NCBI RefSeq assembly: GCF_932526225.1
Contig: NC_064044.1
Span: forward strand, 12,786,084 to 12,850,083
Length of the DNA stretch: 64,000 nucleotides
Reading direction: 5' to 3'
Source: Nematostella vectensis
Lineage: Eukaryota > Cnidaria > Anthozoa > Actiniaria > Edwardsiidae
Shown here: positions 23,801 to 35,800 of the stretch, one piece after another
How positions within the stretch are numbered: the stretch's first letter is position 1
Layout of the letters: every line of letters starts with the position of its first letter
Notes under the pieces: generated by a model
The model's database searches: none
What the model was told of the DNA's origin: nothing
Seen by the model: the letters and a program-made list of their open reading frames with translations, nothing else
Translations under genes and position numbers: made by a program

Positions 23801-26800
23801 GGGCTAAACATAGTGCGCGCGCGCTCATGTCGCTATGTTGTTGTGTTGATAGTGTGCACTAGGCCATACTGTGGTCAATCAGAGCTGCCTGAGGCGCCTT
23901 CTATGCGTTGGACTCGAGCATGTTGTATCTACTGCCCCTCGTGATTCAACACCCAGCTTTATTCATTTAGCACATAGCCTCGGGTAGCAGTTGTTAGTGA
24001 TTGGCAAATTTTCAGGTCGCTTAGCATCAAATTAGGCACACAAAAAATCCTTAGACCCCTCCCTAACAATATGTTGCCTCATTTTGCGGTAAATTTCATG
24101 CTTCTATTACTGTTACAATTAAATAGCTCAGGCCCGATTCATACGTCGCACTTCTGCCGTGCCGAATCTACTTGTTTAGATGGGCACATGGAGAGTCTGA
24201 AATCAATTTAAGTTTGGCACGGCACCAATCATGTGGTACGGCAGAGGCACGACACCGATTTAAACGTTTACGCTGATGTGCCTAATCAAAGGCAATATTT
24301 TTTGGATTTTGTGCAACAAAACTCAACTCGATTTTTGCTACTCACAGCCTATGCGTCGTCGGAATCAACCTTGAACCCAACATATTTGTGTCGAAACAAA
24401 CAGGCAATGAGATTCGGTACGGCAGGAGCACGGCGTATGAATCGGGCCTGACTAAATTAAACCTGACTAAAAGCAGGTCAAGTATTAGCCCTTGGTCAAG
24501 TATTAGCCCTTGGTCAAGTATTAGCCCTTGGTCAAGTATTAGCCCTCGGTACGGCAGGAGCACGGCGTATGAACCGGGCCTGACTAAATTAAACCTGACT
24601 AAAAGCACGAGCGCAAAACGTGCATCGTGGTGGTGCGTAAGCAATAAAAGACATGATTACTATGTGACGATGATGGGTGGCTTTGCTTTGATGGCACCAT
24701 ATCAATAGCATGGCCTTGAGAATAAATATAGCGCCGTTACCTTGACAACTGCAAGTGTTGCTGTTGACTTGTGGGCTAGTGTCTGAAGGACTAGAAGAGG
24801 TGACATCAGATTGCCCCGGTTGATGTCTTGCAATGGTCAAGAATCTAATAAATGAATAACTGTACAGGCGACAGATGTTCCCAGTAAATCATACGAATTT
24901 GGGGATTAGCTAGACATAAAGATCGGGAATGAAGAGTCACACAATCTTGGGGAGGTTGCTATAGTATTGATAGCAATCTTAGGAAAGAATAAGAATATAA
25001 GAAAACAAAGGGAATTAGAAAGAGAAAGTAGATAGTACGAGGAAGTCTCTCATAATGTACTCTATAAATACTCTATCACCATTGAACATATGGTCCTATG
25101 TTGATAGGATTTTGTAGTCTATAAAATTACACATTTGGAGCCACGCTGTTGTTTATGCCAAGAGCGCATAGAAGTTAAGCCTATTCACACTAGCTTGTAT
25201 TTGGCAGTTACAACAGATCGCCAGTGGAAGAGAAACGGAAGTTTAGTACCTCATGTAAGAACTAAGAAACTTCCTAACTTTAACTCTACATGTGGCACTG
25301 ACCATGGGGTGTTACATGAAGTACTGACGGAAGATAGCCTGACGTATCCCACATGAATTTGGTTTCAAGTCATTGAGTGACCCACCCAGATGGAACTCCG
25401 ATAAAGTAGTCACCAAAATTGTGTCATTTAATTCTAATTTTCCGAGGAAGCAGAAAACCCTGTATGTTATTATAGCGAGCATCGTTATGTACGGCACAGT
25501 GTCAGCAGAGCTCAATAATACAACTATATCCACTAGAGGAAAATATAAACACAAGCATAGTTGGTGTGGTATGTTAAACGTCTCCCTGAAAACAGAATAG
25601 CCGCACTGATGATTTAAAGCCGCATTGTCACCAGTTTACTTCCGGAGGGCCGACGGAAACCGACAAGAGACAAAAGAATCTATTAGAATCCGCGCTATTA
25701 AACAGGCCATCCGCTCTATATTATCAGTCAGATCCTCGAAGAAACTTCCAATAGACAAACTGCTTAAATAATTTAGATTTTTTTTTCGCGTTTTCCGTTA
25801 AAAATCATCGGAGATGTTACGTTATCGACAGGAAGTAATCAGGTGACTATGCGGCTTCAAGTATCAGCCCTTGGTCAAGCATTAGCCCTTGGTCAAGTAT
25901 TCGCCCTTGGTCAAGTATTAGCCCTTGGTCAAGTACTAGCCCTTAGTCAAGTATTAGCCCTTAGTCAAGTATTAGCCCTTAGTCAAGTATCAGCCCTTGG
26001 TCAAGTACTAGCCCTTAGTCAAGCATTAGCCCTTGGTCAAGCACTAGCCCTTGGTCAAGCATTAGCCCTTGGTCAAGTATTAGCCCTTGGTCAAGTACTA
26101 GCCCTTAGTCAAGTATTAGCCCTTAGTCAAGTATTAGCCCTTAGTCAAGTATCAGCCCTTGGTCAAGTACTAGCCCTTAGTCAAGCATTAGCCCTTGGTC
26201 AAGCACTAGCCCTTGGTCAAGTATTAGCCCTTAGTCAAGTATTAGCCCTTGGTCAAGTATTAGCCCTTGGTCAAGTATTAGCCCTTAGTCAAGTATTAGC
26301 CCTTGGTCAAGTATTAGCCCTTGGTCAAGTATTAGCCCTTGGTCAAGTATTAGCCCTTGGTCAAGTATTCATTAGCCCTTGGTCAAGTATTAATTAGCCC
26401 TTGGTCAAGTATTAATTAGCCCTTGGTCAAGTACTAATTAGCCCTTGGTCAAGTATTAATTAGCCCTTGGTCAAGTATTAATTAGCCCTTGGTCAAGTAT
26501 TAATTAGCCCTTAGTCAAGTATTAATTAGCCCTTAGTCAAGTATTAGCCCTTGGTCAAGTATTAGCCCTTAGTCAAGTATTAGCCCTTGGTCAAGTATTA
26601 GCCCTTGGTCAAGTATTAGCCCTTGGTCAAGTATTCATTAGCCCTTGGTCAAGTATTAATTAGCCCTTGGTCAAGTATTAATTAGCCCTTGGTCAAGTAT
26701 TAATTAGCCCTTTGTCAAGTATTAGCCCTTGGTCAAGTATCAGCCCTTGGTCAAGTATTAGCCCTTGGTCAAGTATCAGCCCTTGGTCAAGTATTAGCCC

Positions 26801-29800
26801 TTGGTCAAGTACTAGCCCTTGGTCAAGTATTCGCCCTTGGTCAAGTATTAGCCATTGGTCAAGTATTAGCCCTTGGTCAAGTATTAGCCCTTGGTCAAGT
26901 ATTAACCCTTGGTCAAGTATTAACCCTTGGTCAAGTATTAACCCTTGGTCAAGTATTAGCCCTTGGTCAAGTATTAGCCCTTGGTCAAGCACTAGCCCTT
27001 GGTCAAGTATTAGACCTTAGTCAAGTATTAGCCCTTGGTCAAGTATTAGCCCTTGGTCAAGTATTAACCCTTGGTCAAGTATTAACCCTTGGTCAAGTAT
27101 TAGCCCTTGGTCAAGTATTAGCCCTTGGTCAAGCACTAGCCCTTGGTCAAGTATTAGCCCTTGGTCAAGTATTAGCCCTTGGTCAAGTATTAGCCCTTGG
27201 TCAAGTATTAACCCTTGGTCAAGTATTAACCCTTGGTCAAGTATTAGCCCTTGGTCAAGTATTAGCCCTTGGTCAAGCACTAGCCCTTGGTCAAGTATTA
27301 GCCCTTGGTCAAGTATTAATTAGCCCTTGGTCAAGTATTAATTAGCCCTTGGTCAATATTAGCCCTTGGTCAAGTATCAGCCCTTGGTCAAGCATTAGCC
27401 CTTGGTCAAGTATCAGCCCTTGGTCAAGCATTAGCCCTTGGTCAAGTATTAGCCCTTAGTTAAGCATTAGCCCTTGGTCAAGTATTAGCTCTTCGTCAAA
27501 GCAAAAGGATACGGGACAAGACTTCGATAATCTGATCCTTGCAGTTGGATTCTTTACGTGCGAAGTAAGAAAGCGCTTGCACCCAGAGGCTGGGGTCCTG
27601 GGCACTAGTGTAGAAACAAGACTTCAATAAGAATACGCCCATGGACATCACACGGTAGGTAAGACTACTTGATCAGGTGGTTTTCTCGTGTTAATCACGT
27701 GCATTTAAAGTGCTTACGAGCCTCTTGTGCACATGGTGTTCACATGCATGTACGGTATTTACCCTTGCCCCTTGCATGCGATTACCACATGCATGTGAGA
27801 ACTTACCGGGACGTTTTGCATCTGCAGAACACTTATTTCATGTTTTTAGTACGTGCTGATCACATGAATTTGAGAGCTCATCCATTCTTTTTCCACGTGC
27901 TAACCATGTGAGTCTAGAGGCACTTACCCGTGTTTCTTGCACGTGTCTATCACGTTTGTGTAGTCATTTTGCTCCATGTGATAGTGTAGAATCTGCTGAT
28001 AAAGCTTCGCCTTCTCGTACAAGAATAAAATACCGGCTTTGAAGTGATGCATCTGCGCCAGCACCATCGCGTGGTCCAGGTCATACCTTGCCTGAAGGAC
28101 AAGAGGAAAAAGGATCAGACAATACCAGGCGCCAGTTTCTCCAAACACCCGAGAATTCACGGGCTCGAAAACCTAAATTAGCATTTTTGCTCAAAATTTT
28201 GCATGTTTTCCTTTTAACAACCGCTTTCATGTTTTAGAACAGTTTGAACTCCCTCTTGGTTCATATTCCAAAAAGTGAAATAAAATGGTGCAGCATCGTT
28301 CAAATTTGTGGAACATTTTTTAAATTTGACACAGTGAAAAAGAATCTCGCACTGAGCAATTCTGGATATGGACCCACCCCTAAAAATGTATACTTACAGT
28401 TTTAAAGAGGTGGAATTAATTTCCATAAAAACCTGAATAAAACCAGTACTTTTCATGTTACGGTCACAAAACTTAACTCAGTGATGAATATTAACATAAA
28501 CTACAGTTTAACGAAAAAAAAACACGCCCCCTTGATACTTACAGTTTTAGGGGTGGAATAATCTTTTTTTCCTTTAATCAGCACTAAAACCAATATTATT
28601 TATTGTACAACTTTCAAACTCCAAATAATTGTAGTACTCTTTACAAAACTTCATAAGAGATATGGACCCACGCCCAGATGTGAGTACTTACAGTTATACT
28701 AGAGATACGAAGGCTTAGAAAGCCTTTCAATACAAACCTAGAGCTTAGAATCCATATACTAACTTATAATGGTATATTGCAAGTTATTCCTAACCGTACA
28801 GCCACGCCCCTATTGTACTTACAATTATACTAGAGATGGCACGAAGGAGGTAATCGCATATATAGTTTGCCTTTAATACGAGCTATGAGCTACAAATCCA
28901 CATGCTTACTTATATTGGTATATTACCGGATATAATCAATTGCATTACCACGCCCCTATGGTATTTACAATTATACTAGAGATGACAGGAATGGAGGTAT
29001 ATTGTCGCTTTTACGCTTTTACCGCAACACCAATAATAAAAGAAAAATTGGCAATATACTGAACAATACTTTACTGGGGTGGGGTCCCATAAGCATGTGG
29101 GTTGTTCAACCCATAGCCAGCCTGGTATGCAGCTCATTTGCAGTGCTGTAGAAGGGCGGCGAATGTAGGCGGGTTTTCCTCCCGCGAGATAGGCGGGATA
29201 TCTCCTCGCAACCATCTCCTTCCTGGCGTCGTTCACAGAGGAGAGCTGGCTCATCTTGGAGTAGAGGAGGACAACAAAGCGTTCAAGGGTGCCGATGCTT
29301 GCCAGAACTGTTTTCTTGTTCGGAGGGTCCGAAAAGGCACTCAAAGTCGATGAGACCTCTGGGAACGCCTCCCAGACATTCCATGCACTCGCTTTATCTT
29401 TTCCACGAAAGAACGAGGTCTGGTCACATGAATAAAAGTTTGAGTGAAGACATAATCAAAGGCAGTTCTGAATTAATTGATCATGAAACAAGTCAAATTA
29501 ATCAATGATGCACGTTCCTACTCAATAGTCTTGAAACAAATACGTCCAAGGCCCTAGAGCTTCATAATAGCTAGTACTTTGCGAAAATACTAAAAAGTGA
29601 TATAAACATGTTTGATAATGAAAAAAAAAATACGTTTTTGATTTTTAAAAAGGTCTGTGTCTTTTTACAACTATCACATACAGTATGCATGCTTGGTATT
29701 TCAACTTTTTACAATGAAGTTATGCCTTTTTTCTGCATATTTTGATTTGTACTGGGAGTGGCTCTTCCTACCGTTATGACTGGCAGGTTGATAGTGCTCC

Positions 29801-32800
29801 ATTTTGAATATGCAGTGCTCCGATTACTCTCTCAACACCTCCCTCGCCATTTCTTCCACGTCGCAGACCCAGAGAAGTCCAATTCATAGCTTATGATAAC
29901 AATTATCTCATGACCGATAGCACTGTAAGTACACTTGTCACCTCGTGGTATTATATACGCAACAAGATCACTCCTGTCGAAAACAATTGTGCTTTTATTG
30001 ATCATTATTAGCGTGCTGTATGTATGGCATATATTACGCTTATGCTGTCTCTAGTATAATTGCAAGTTCTATATGGGCGTGGTTATATGCTCGACTATAT
30101 CCTGCAATATACCAATATAATTAAATATGTGGATTTGTAGCTCGCAGTTCGTATTGAAAGGCACTCTATATAAGCGATATACCTCCGTGCAATCTCTAGT
30201 ATAAATGTAAGTACAATAGGGGCGTGGCTATACGGTTGGGAATATCTTGCAATATGCCATTATGAGTTAGTATATGGAATCTTAGCTCTCAGTTTGTATT
30301 GAAAAGGCACTCTATATAAGAAATTTGCCTCTCATCTCTAGTATAACTGTAAGTACTCACATCTGGGCGTGTGTCCATATCTCGAATATAGTTTTGTAAA
30401 GAGTATAACAATTATGTGGAGTTTGAAAGTTGTACAATAAATTGTATTGGGTTTAATGCTGATTAAAGGAAATAACTTGTTCCACCCCTAAAACCGTAAG
30501 TATCAAGGGGGCGTGGTTTATTTTTTCGTTAACTGTAGGTTATGTTAATATCTATCACTGTTTAAGTTTTGTGACCGTAACATGAAAAGTATTGGTTTTA
30601 TTCAGGTTTTAAGGTAAATTAATTCCGCCTCTATAAAACTGTGAGTATACATTTTTGGGGGTGGGTCCATATCCAGAATTGCTCAGTGCGAGATTCTCTT
30701 TCACTGTGCCAAATTCATAAATGTTCCATAAATTTGAACGATCCGCCACTTTTTATGCACCATTTACTTGCACTAAAATAATTACGCTCTAAAGGGCTAT
30801 TTTCGAAGTTTTGCTGGAGCCAAAAAGTTACCCAAAAAGTCTCGGGTGACTGCAAGTTCCCGAGAACCTTCTTAATATTTAAGCCATGTGAAAGATTAAA
30901 ATTTATAAATCAATAAAGAGAATTATCCTTCACACAAAGGATGTGGAAAAATACGATGTTTCCTCTGACTTCTAGAATAGTTATCTTTGAAATCAACTGA
31001 ACACACTTCTCTTACAATCGAAAAACTTTTAATCATGTCATTGATAAGTAATTGGGATTGTCCGAATACGAGATAAACAAAACTAAGGAAAATTCAACTA
31101 CCAAGATTTCAAGAAAAAAAAACATTTCGTAGGCGTCAACACCCGCTTACGCAGGAAAGAGAACACAGAACTTGACTGGATGGCCAAACAAGGGTTTGAA
31201 ATCTGTCTTTTAGTAGAGCTGTCTACTTGCAAGTGTCCGTTGGGGCGTAGACTTGAATATATAAGCTTACCTCGACGTTCATGAGCAAATCGAGGGCTTT
31301 CTTCTCGTGAATGACTTGCCCCTATGAAAACATGGCACCAATTAACGGAGTTCCGTTAAAGAAGCACAATTTGTTTTAGTTGTATTGTGTTTCTGTTTGA
31401 GGTATTCCTATGGTATTCCCATAAATGACAAAGCATAACAAGAGCTTCGAAATACAATTCCAAGTCTACCAAAAAACTTTAAATTTATCTAGCATAACAT
31501 TGACATATTGGTCTCGAACGCATATATTAAAATGCCATATGTCGTTTTCATAATGACACATCCCGTTATCTATGCTTGAACTCGTAAAAAAAATCCATGA
31601 ATGACTAAAAATTGAAAGCATAATAAGGGCTTCAGCATATCCACGTTTAAAATGGAAAAATCCACGGTTATTTTTTTCCATAATGACTTCTTATTGTAAG
31701 CGGTTCAACGTATGATTCTGAAAACCGACTTACTTCCTTACAGACCACTCCCTGATCTCAAGAGGGAACGGCCCTACGATGCAGGCCTCGGGAAAAGGGA
31801 ACCCGGTGGAATCGTAGGAAAGGTAGGATAATGAAAAGTGGAATATGTGAGCAGTAGTCACCTTAACGTCAGTCTCGTGGGCGGCATTGTTTAGGTACAG
31901 CTCCAGCAGTGTGTTGTACAACAAACTGGAAGACTTGGGGAACATCTAGATGATAAAAAAGGTCAGTTACAACTGTTTGTCTGTCCGCCTGTTTGTTGAC
32001 GGCCTTACTTCAGGATCATTTTAGGGCACTCAACAATGGTTTCTATGATGGCTAAGGAAAATTTACGGGAAACACGAGCGCTTGATATTTCTTTAACAAT
32101 GTCTCCTTGTTTCCCAGGGGAATTTATTACGATCCTTTAGAACATGTGGGATTCACTGCCACTTCTCTCCTGCCCTCATTCCCCATCCTGTATTGTGTGT
32201 TTCAGGAAATCAATCAGCTTCGCCTTCGAAACGCACAAATATGTGGAGAAAATTCTCACACCAGGACATCATCCCCCTCCCCCAGTTCCCCCCTCCTAGT
32301 GTATAATGTGTTCCAGGAATACTATCAGTTTCGCTTTCTAATGCAGGACCTGTACGTTTTCTCATCAAAACCTTGAACACACCTTCCCCTTACCTTCCCT
32401 CGCCCAATCCCCCCCCCCCCCCCCCGACCTCTACTTTACCTGTGTCATGTGTTCCAGGAACTCGATCAGTTTCGCTTTCTGGTGTACAAATATGTGGATG
32501 AACTCCTCAGGGCGAGACCTGTGCGTCTTCTTATCTGTCTCCATAGGGTCTATAAACAACATATCGTCACTTGATGCGTTCAGAGCAATTGTACTGACAA
32601 TATCATTTATTGATGGCACTTAGAGCAGTAGGGAAATAGCGATAAGAGATCACCAGGGTGGCAAATTCAAAATAAAATAATCAAACAAAATCAGAAAGGA
32701 CTGCACCCGTCACACCAGACAACGACGAAAAAATAAAATCGTTAAATTAAACTAAATCCTTCCTGTAAAAAAATGATTCTGGCTTTTTTTCGTAAGCGAT

Positions 32801-35800
32801 GAATAAGATGCTTTTTGTTGCTGTTATTTTTGCCTTTAAAAGCCTGAGCGTGCGCTAGATTGCCACCTAAATAGTCAGGTGATCTCTTAGCGCTAGTCCA
32901 CTATTGCCCTGACATGTTAACTCGGTTGATTGTTGACGGTTGATTGATAACTGAATGTTCTTGAGCCCTAACGTGTGAGGAGCTTTCCCTTTAATAGCGG
33001 AACTTCGTTTAATTTCTGATTGGGTTCTCGGTGTTAATGGCTGTTCTGTAGTTGCCAATGGGCCGACAATGTATAATTAAGGCAGGAAACCCAAATATAG
33101 GAAAAGCGATTTACTTTAATTTCTTGAGCCAATTCGTTTGACACCGTGATTTATTGAAATATTATATCATTCTGGAACACACCAAAAACTGGTGGTCGAC
33201 TCTTTTCGTCTTTAATAGGACTTCTTCGACTAGAAATATGTTATTTTATTTCCATGGCAGCTCAACAGTACTCATAACAGCAATTCTCCCATGCTGATCA
33301 CATGACTATGCTCTCACCCAGCATTCCTGGCAAGGTGCTTATCAGCCCTGACGTCACAGGGCTTGAAATTTCCTTATTAGGAACTGTAGGATAAATAACA
33401 TCAGATTAGAAACAATATATAGCTATTTCAAGAAACGTTGTCCATATGAGAGCGCGTAAGCGTACGCGCCAAGACCGCGAGGCAGTCTGGGAAGATTTGT
33501 TTACCTGCCAATATTCTACAAACAACATGATTTCGCATGCATTTAAAACATTTATCTGCCTGTTTAAAGACAGAGCAACATGTTTAGACTTAACCTGTAT
33601 CATGGCGAAGCCGCGTTATGGTCTAAACGATTCGTTTTGCGCATGCTGCGTTGTGGTAAGGGCGCGTGTCGCTCTGGACAAGGTTTTTTGAAATAGCTAT
33701 ATATAAAAAGTAACACTTATCTTATACTATTCCCCATTTTCCATTTGTTTTCTCGAGCATAGAGAATACAGTTATACCTACACCCAGCCCATGGTGTTCT
33801 TATTCGTTTTTTTTTTCAAACTCTTCTATTTTTCTATCATCTCTTGCACTCTGTCCAATTTTCAAACATATATATTGAAGATCTAGACTGCTCTTAGTGT
33901 CACAGGCAGGCAAGCGATACTTAGCAGACAACTTAAGATCCGGCTTTCAGAATATCTCCCCAGTTCCCTGTTAACAGGATTACCTGTGATCTTGTAACCA
34001 TCACTTGGATGGGTTTTAACATGAACTTTCTCCCCCGTGCCCTAAAAGCACCGCTTACGTGTGACTCTCACTTGGTTCAGTTACATGGCTTACCTGTGAC
34101 TTCCACTCAGATGGATTACACGGTTTACCTGTGACTTCACCTCGGTTGGGTTACATGGCTTACCTGTGACTTCCACTCGGTTTGGTTCCATGGCTTACCT
34201 GTGACTTACACTCGGTTTGGCTCCATGGCTTACCTGTGACTTACACGCGCTCGGGTTACATGACTTACCTGTGACTTCCACTCGGTTGGGTTCAATGGCT
34301 TACCTGTAACTTCCACTAGGTTGGGTTACATGACTTATCTGTGACTTACACTCGGTTGGGTTACATGACTTACCTGTGACTTCCACTCGGTTTGGTTCCA
34401 TGGCTTACATGTAACTTTCACTCGGTTTGGTTCCATGGCTTACCTGTGACTTCCACTCGGTTAGGTTACATGACTTACCTGTGACTTCCACTCGGTTTGG
34501 TTCCATGGCTTACCTGTGACTTCCACTTGGTTAGGTTCCATGGCTTACCTGTGACTTCCACTAGGTTGGTTTACATGGCTTACCTGTGACTGTCACTCGG
34601 TTGGGTTACATGGCTTACCTGTGACTTCCACTCGCTTGGGTTCCATGGCTCACCAGTGACTTCCACTTGGTTAGGTTCCATGGCTTACCTGTGACTTCCA
34701 CTCGGTTATGTTACATTGCTTACCTGTGACTGTCACTCGGTTGGGTTACATGGCTTACCTGTGACTTCCACTCGCTTGGGTTACATGGCTTACCAGTGAC
34801 TTCCACTTGGTTAGGTTCCATGGCTTACCTGTGACTTCCACTCGGTTATGTTACATTGCTTACCTGTGACTTCCACTCGGTTAGGTTACATGGCTTACCT
34901 GTGACTTCCACTCCGTTAGGTTACATGGCTTACCTGTGACTTCCACTCGGTTGGGTTACATGGCTCACCTGTGACTTCCACTCGGTTGGGTTTATAACTT
35001 GTACAGAGCTTCTTCAACAAGTTGGTAGCCTCAATAGGGACGTTGTTCAAGAGACATTTCCCATAAGCCTTCATGTTACTCTCAGCCTAGAGGCGATGTT
35101 GAATAAAATCATGGTAGGAATGAGAATCTGAGCAATGAGTATGCATACGAAACCAAACAATGGCAAACGGAAGGAGACAAGAATAACAAAAATCCAAGCA
35201 ATTCTCCTCTTAAGTCCCTTGCAATCAGCGAGAGTAAAGCTTGAGGCATTAATAGGCAGCATTACTGGTAAAAACAGACAGCATTGAGGGTCAGGCAACG
35301 CTGGCGCTCTTTGTACTTAATATTGAAGTCAATGCAAAAAAGTTTGGCAATATTTTTGTTATCTAATGGCCAGTCGACCGAGACAGTGCCATCACTAATG
35401 GCGCTGTTTACTACGTGAAATCGTCTATCCTTTATAGTTAAGGAAGTAAAAGGTAGTTAAGGAAGTATAAATACTAGTCCTTTTAAAGAAAACAGTCAAG
35501 ATTAAAGCACTGCGAGGAAAGTGTTTTTACTTGTCACGTTTTCCTAGCTGTCAGAAGCTCTGGCAAAGCGTAACGCTGGCATGATTTCGACTGTGATGTC
35601 ATATCACCTATTTGTTCTAGTATTTCTTACCTCATAAAAGTCGAGTTGTGCAATGTATTCCAGTGCTTTCTGGTAATCGTGGAGATCTTCAAGTTGAATT
35701 TTAAGGTACCTTAAAAAAGGAAATATGATAGAATAGGGTCAAGCAAGGATCATAGAGACACTACCATGGCCACCAAGACAACCAACAAAGAGCCAACCAG

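Larger units (their letters stand above)
23284..24740 (-). other. VPS11 intron 29, MITE-rich
   Basis: Contains two complete foldback MITEs (23,661-23,864 and 24,128-24,451) and a four-copy 18-bp repeat. Segment about 23,343-23,405 resembles 44,478-44,540 in intron 4, indicating another dispersed repeat. Confidence 0.5.
28092..31270 (-). other. VPS11 intron 26, occupied by a large foldback element
   Basis: The 5' part near 28,128-28,215 is one end of the acacccgagaat MITE family. About 28,280-30,770 is a large foldback element (separate entry). The remainder is unremarkable. Confidence 0.6.

Noticed and set aside
25843-26397. 184-codon open frame of ALGQVLALGQ-type repeats
   Set aside because: Produced by an 18-bp non-coding array (a multiple of 3); several frames are open on both strands within a VPS11 intron.
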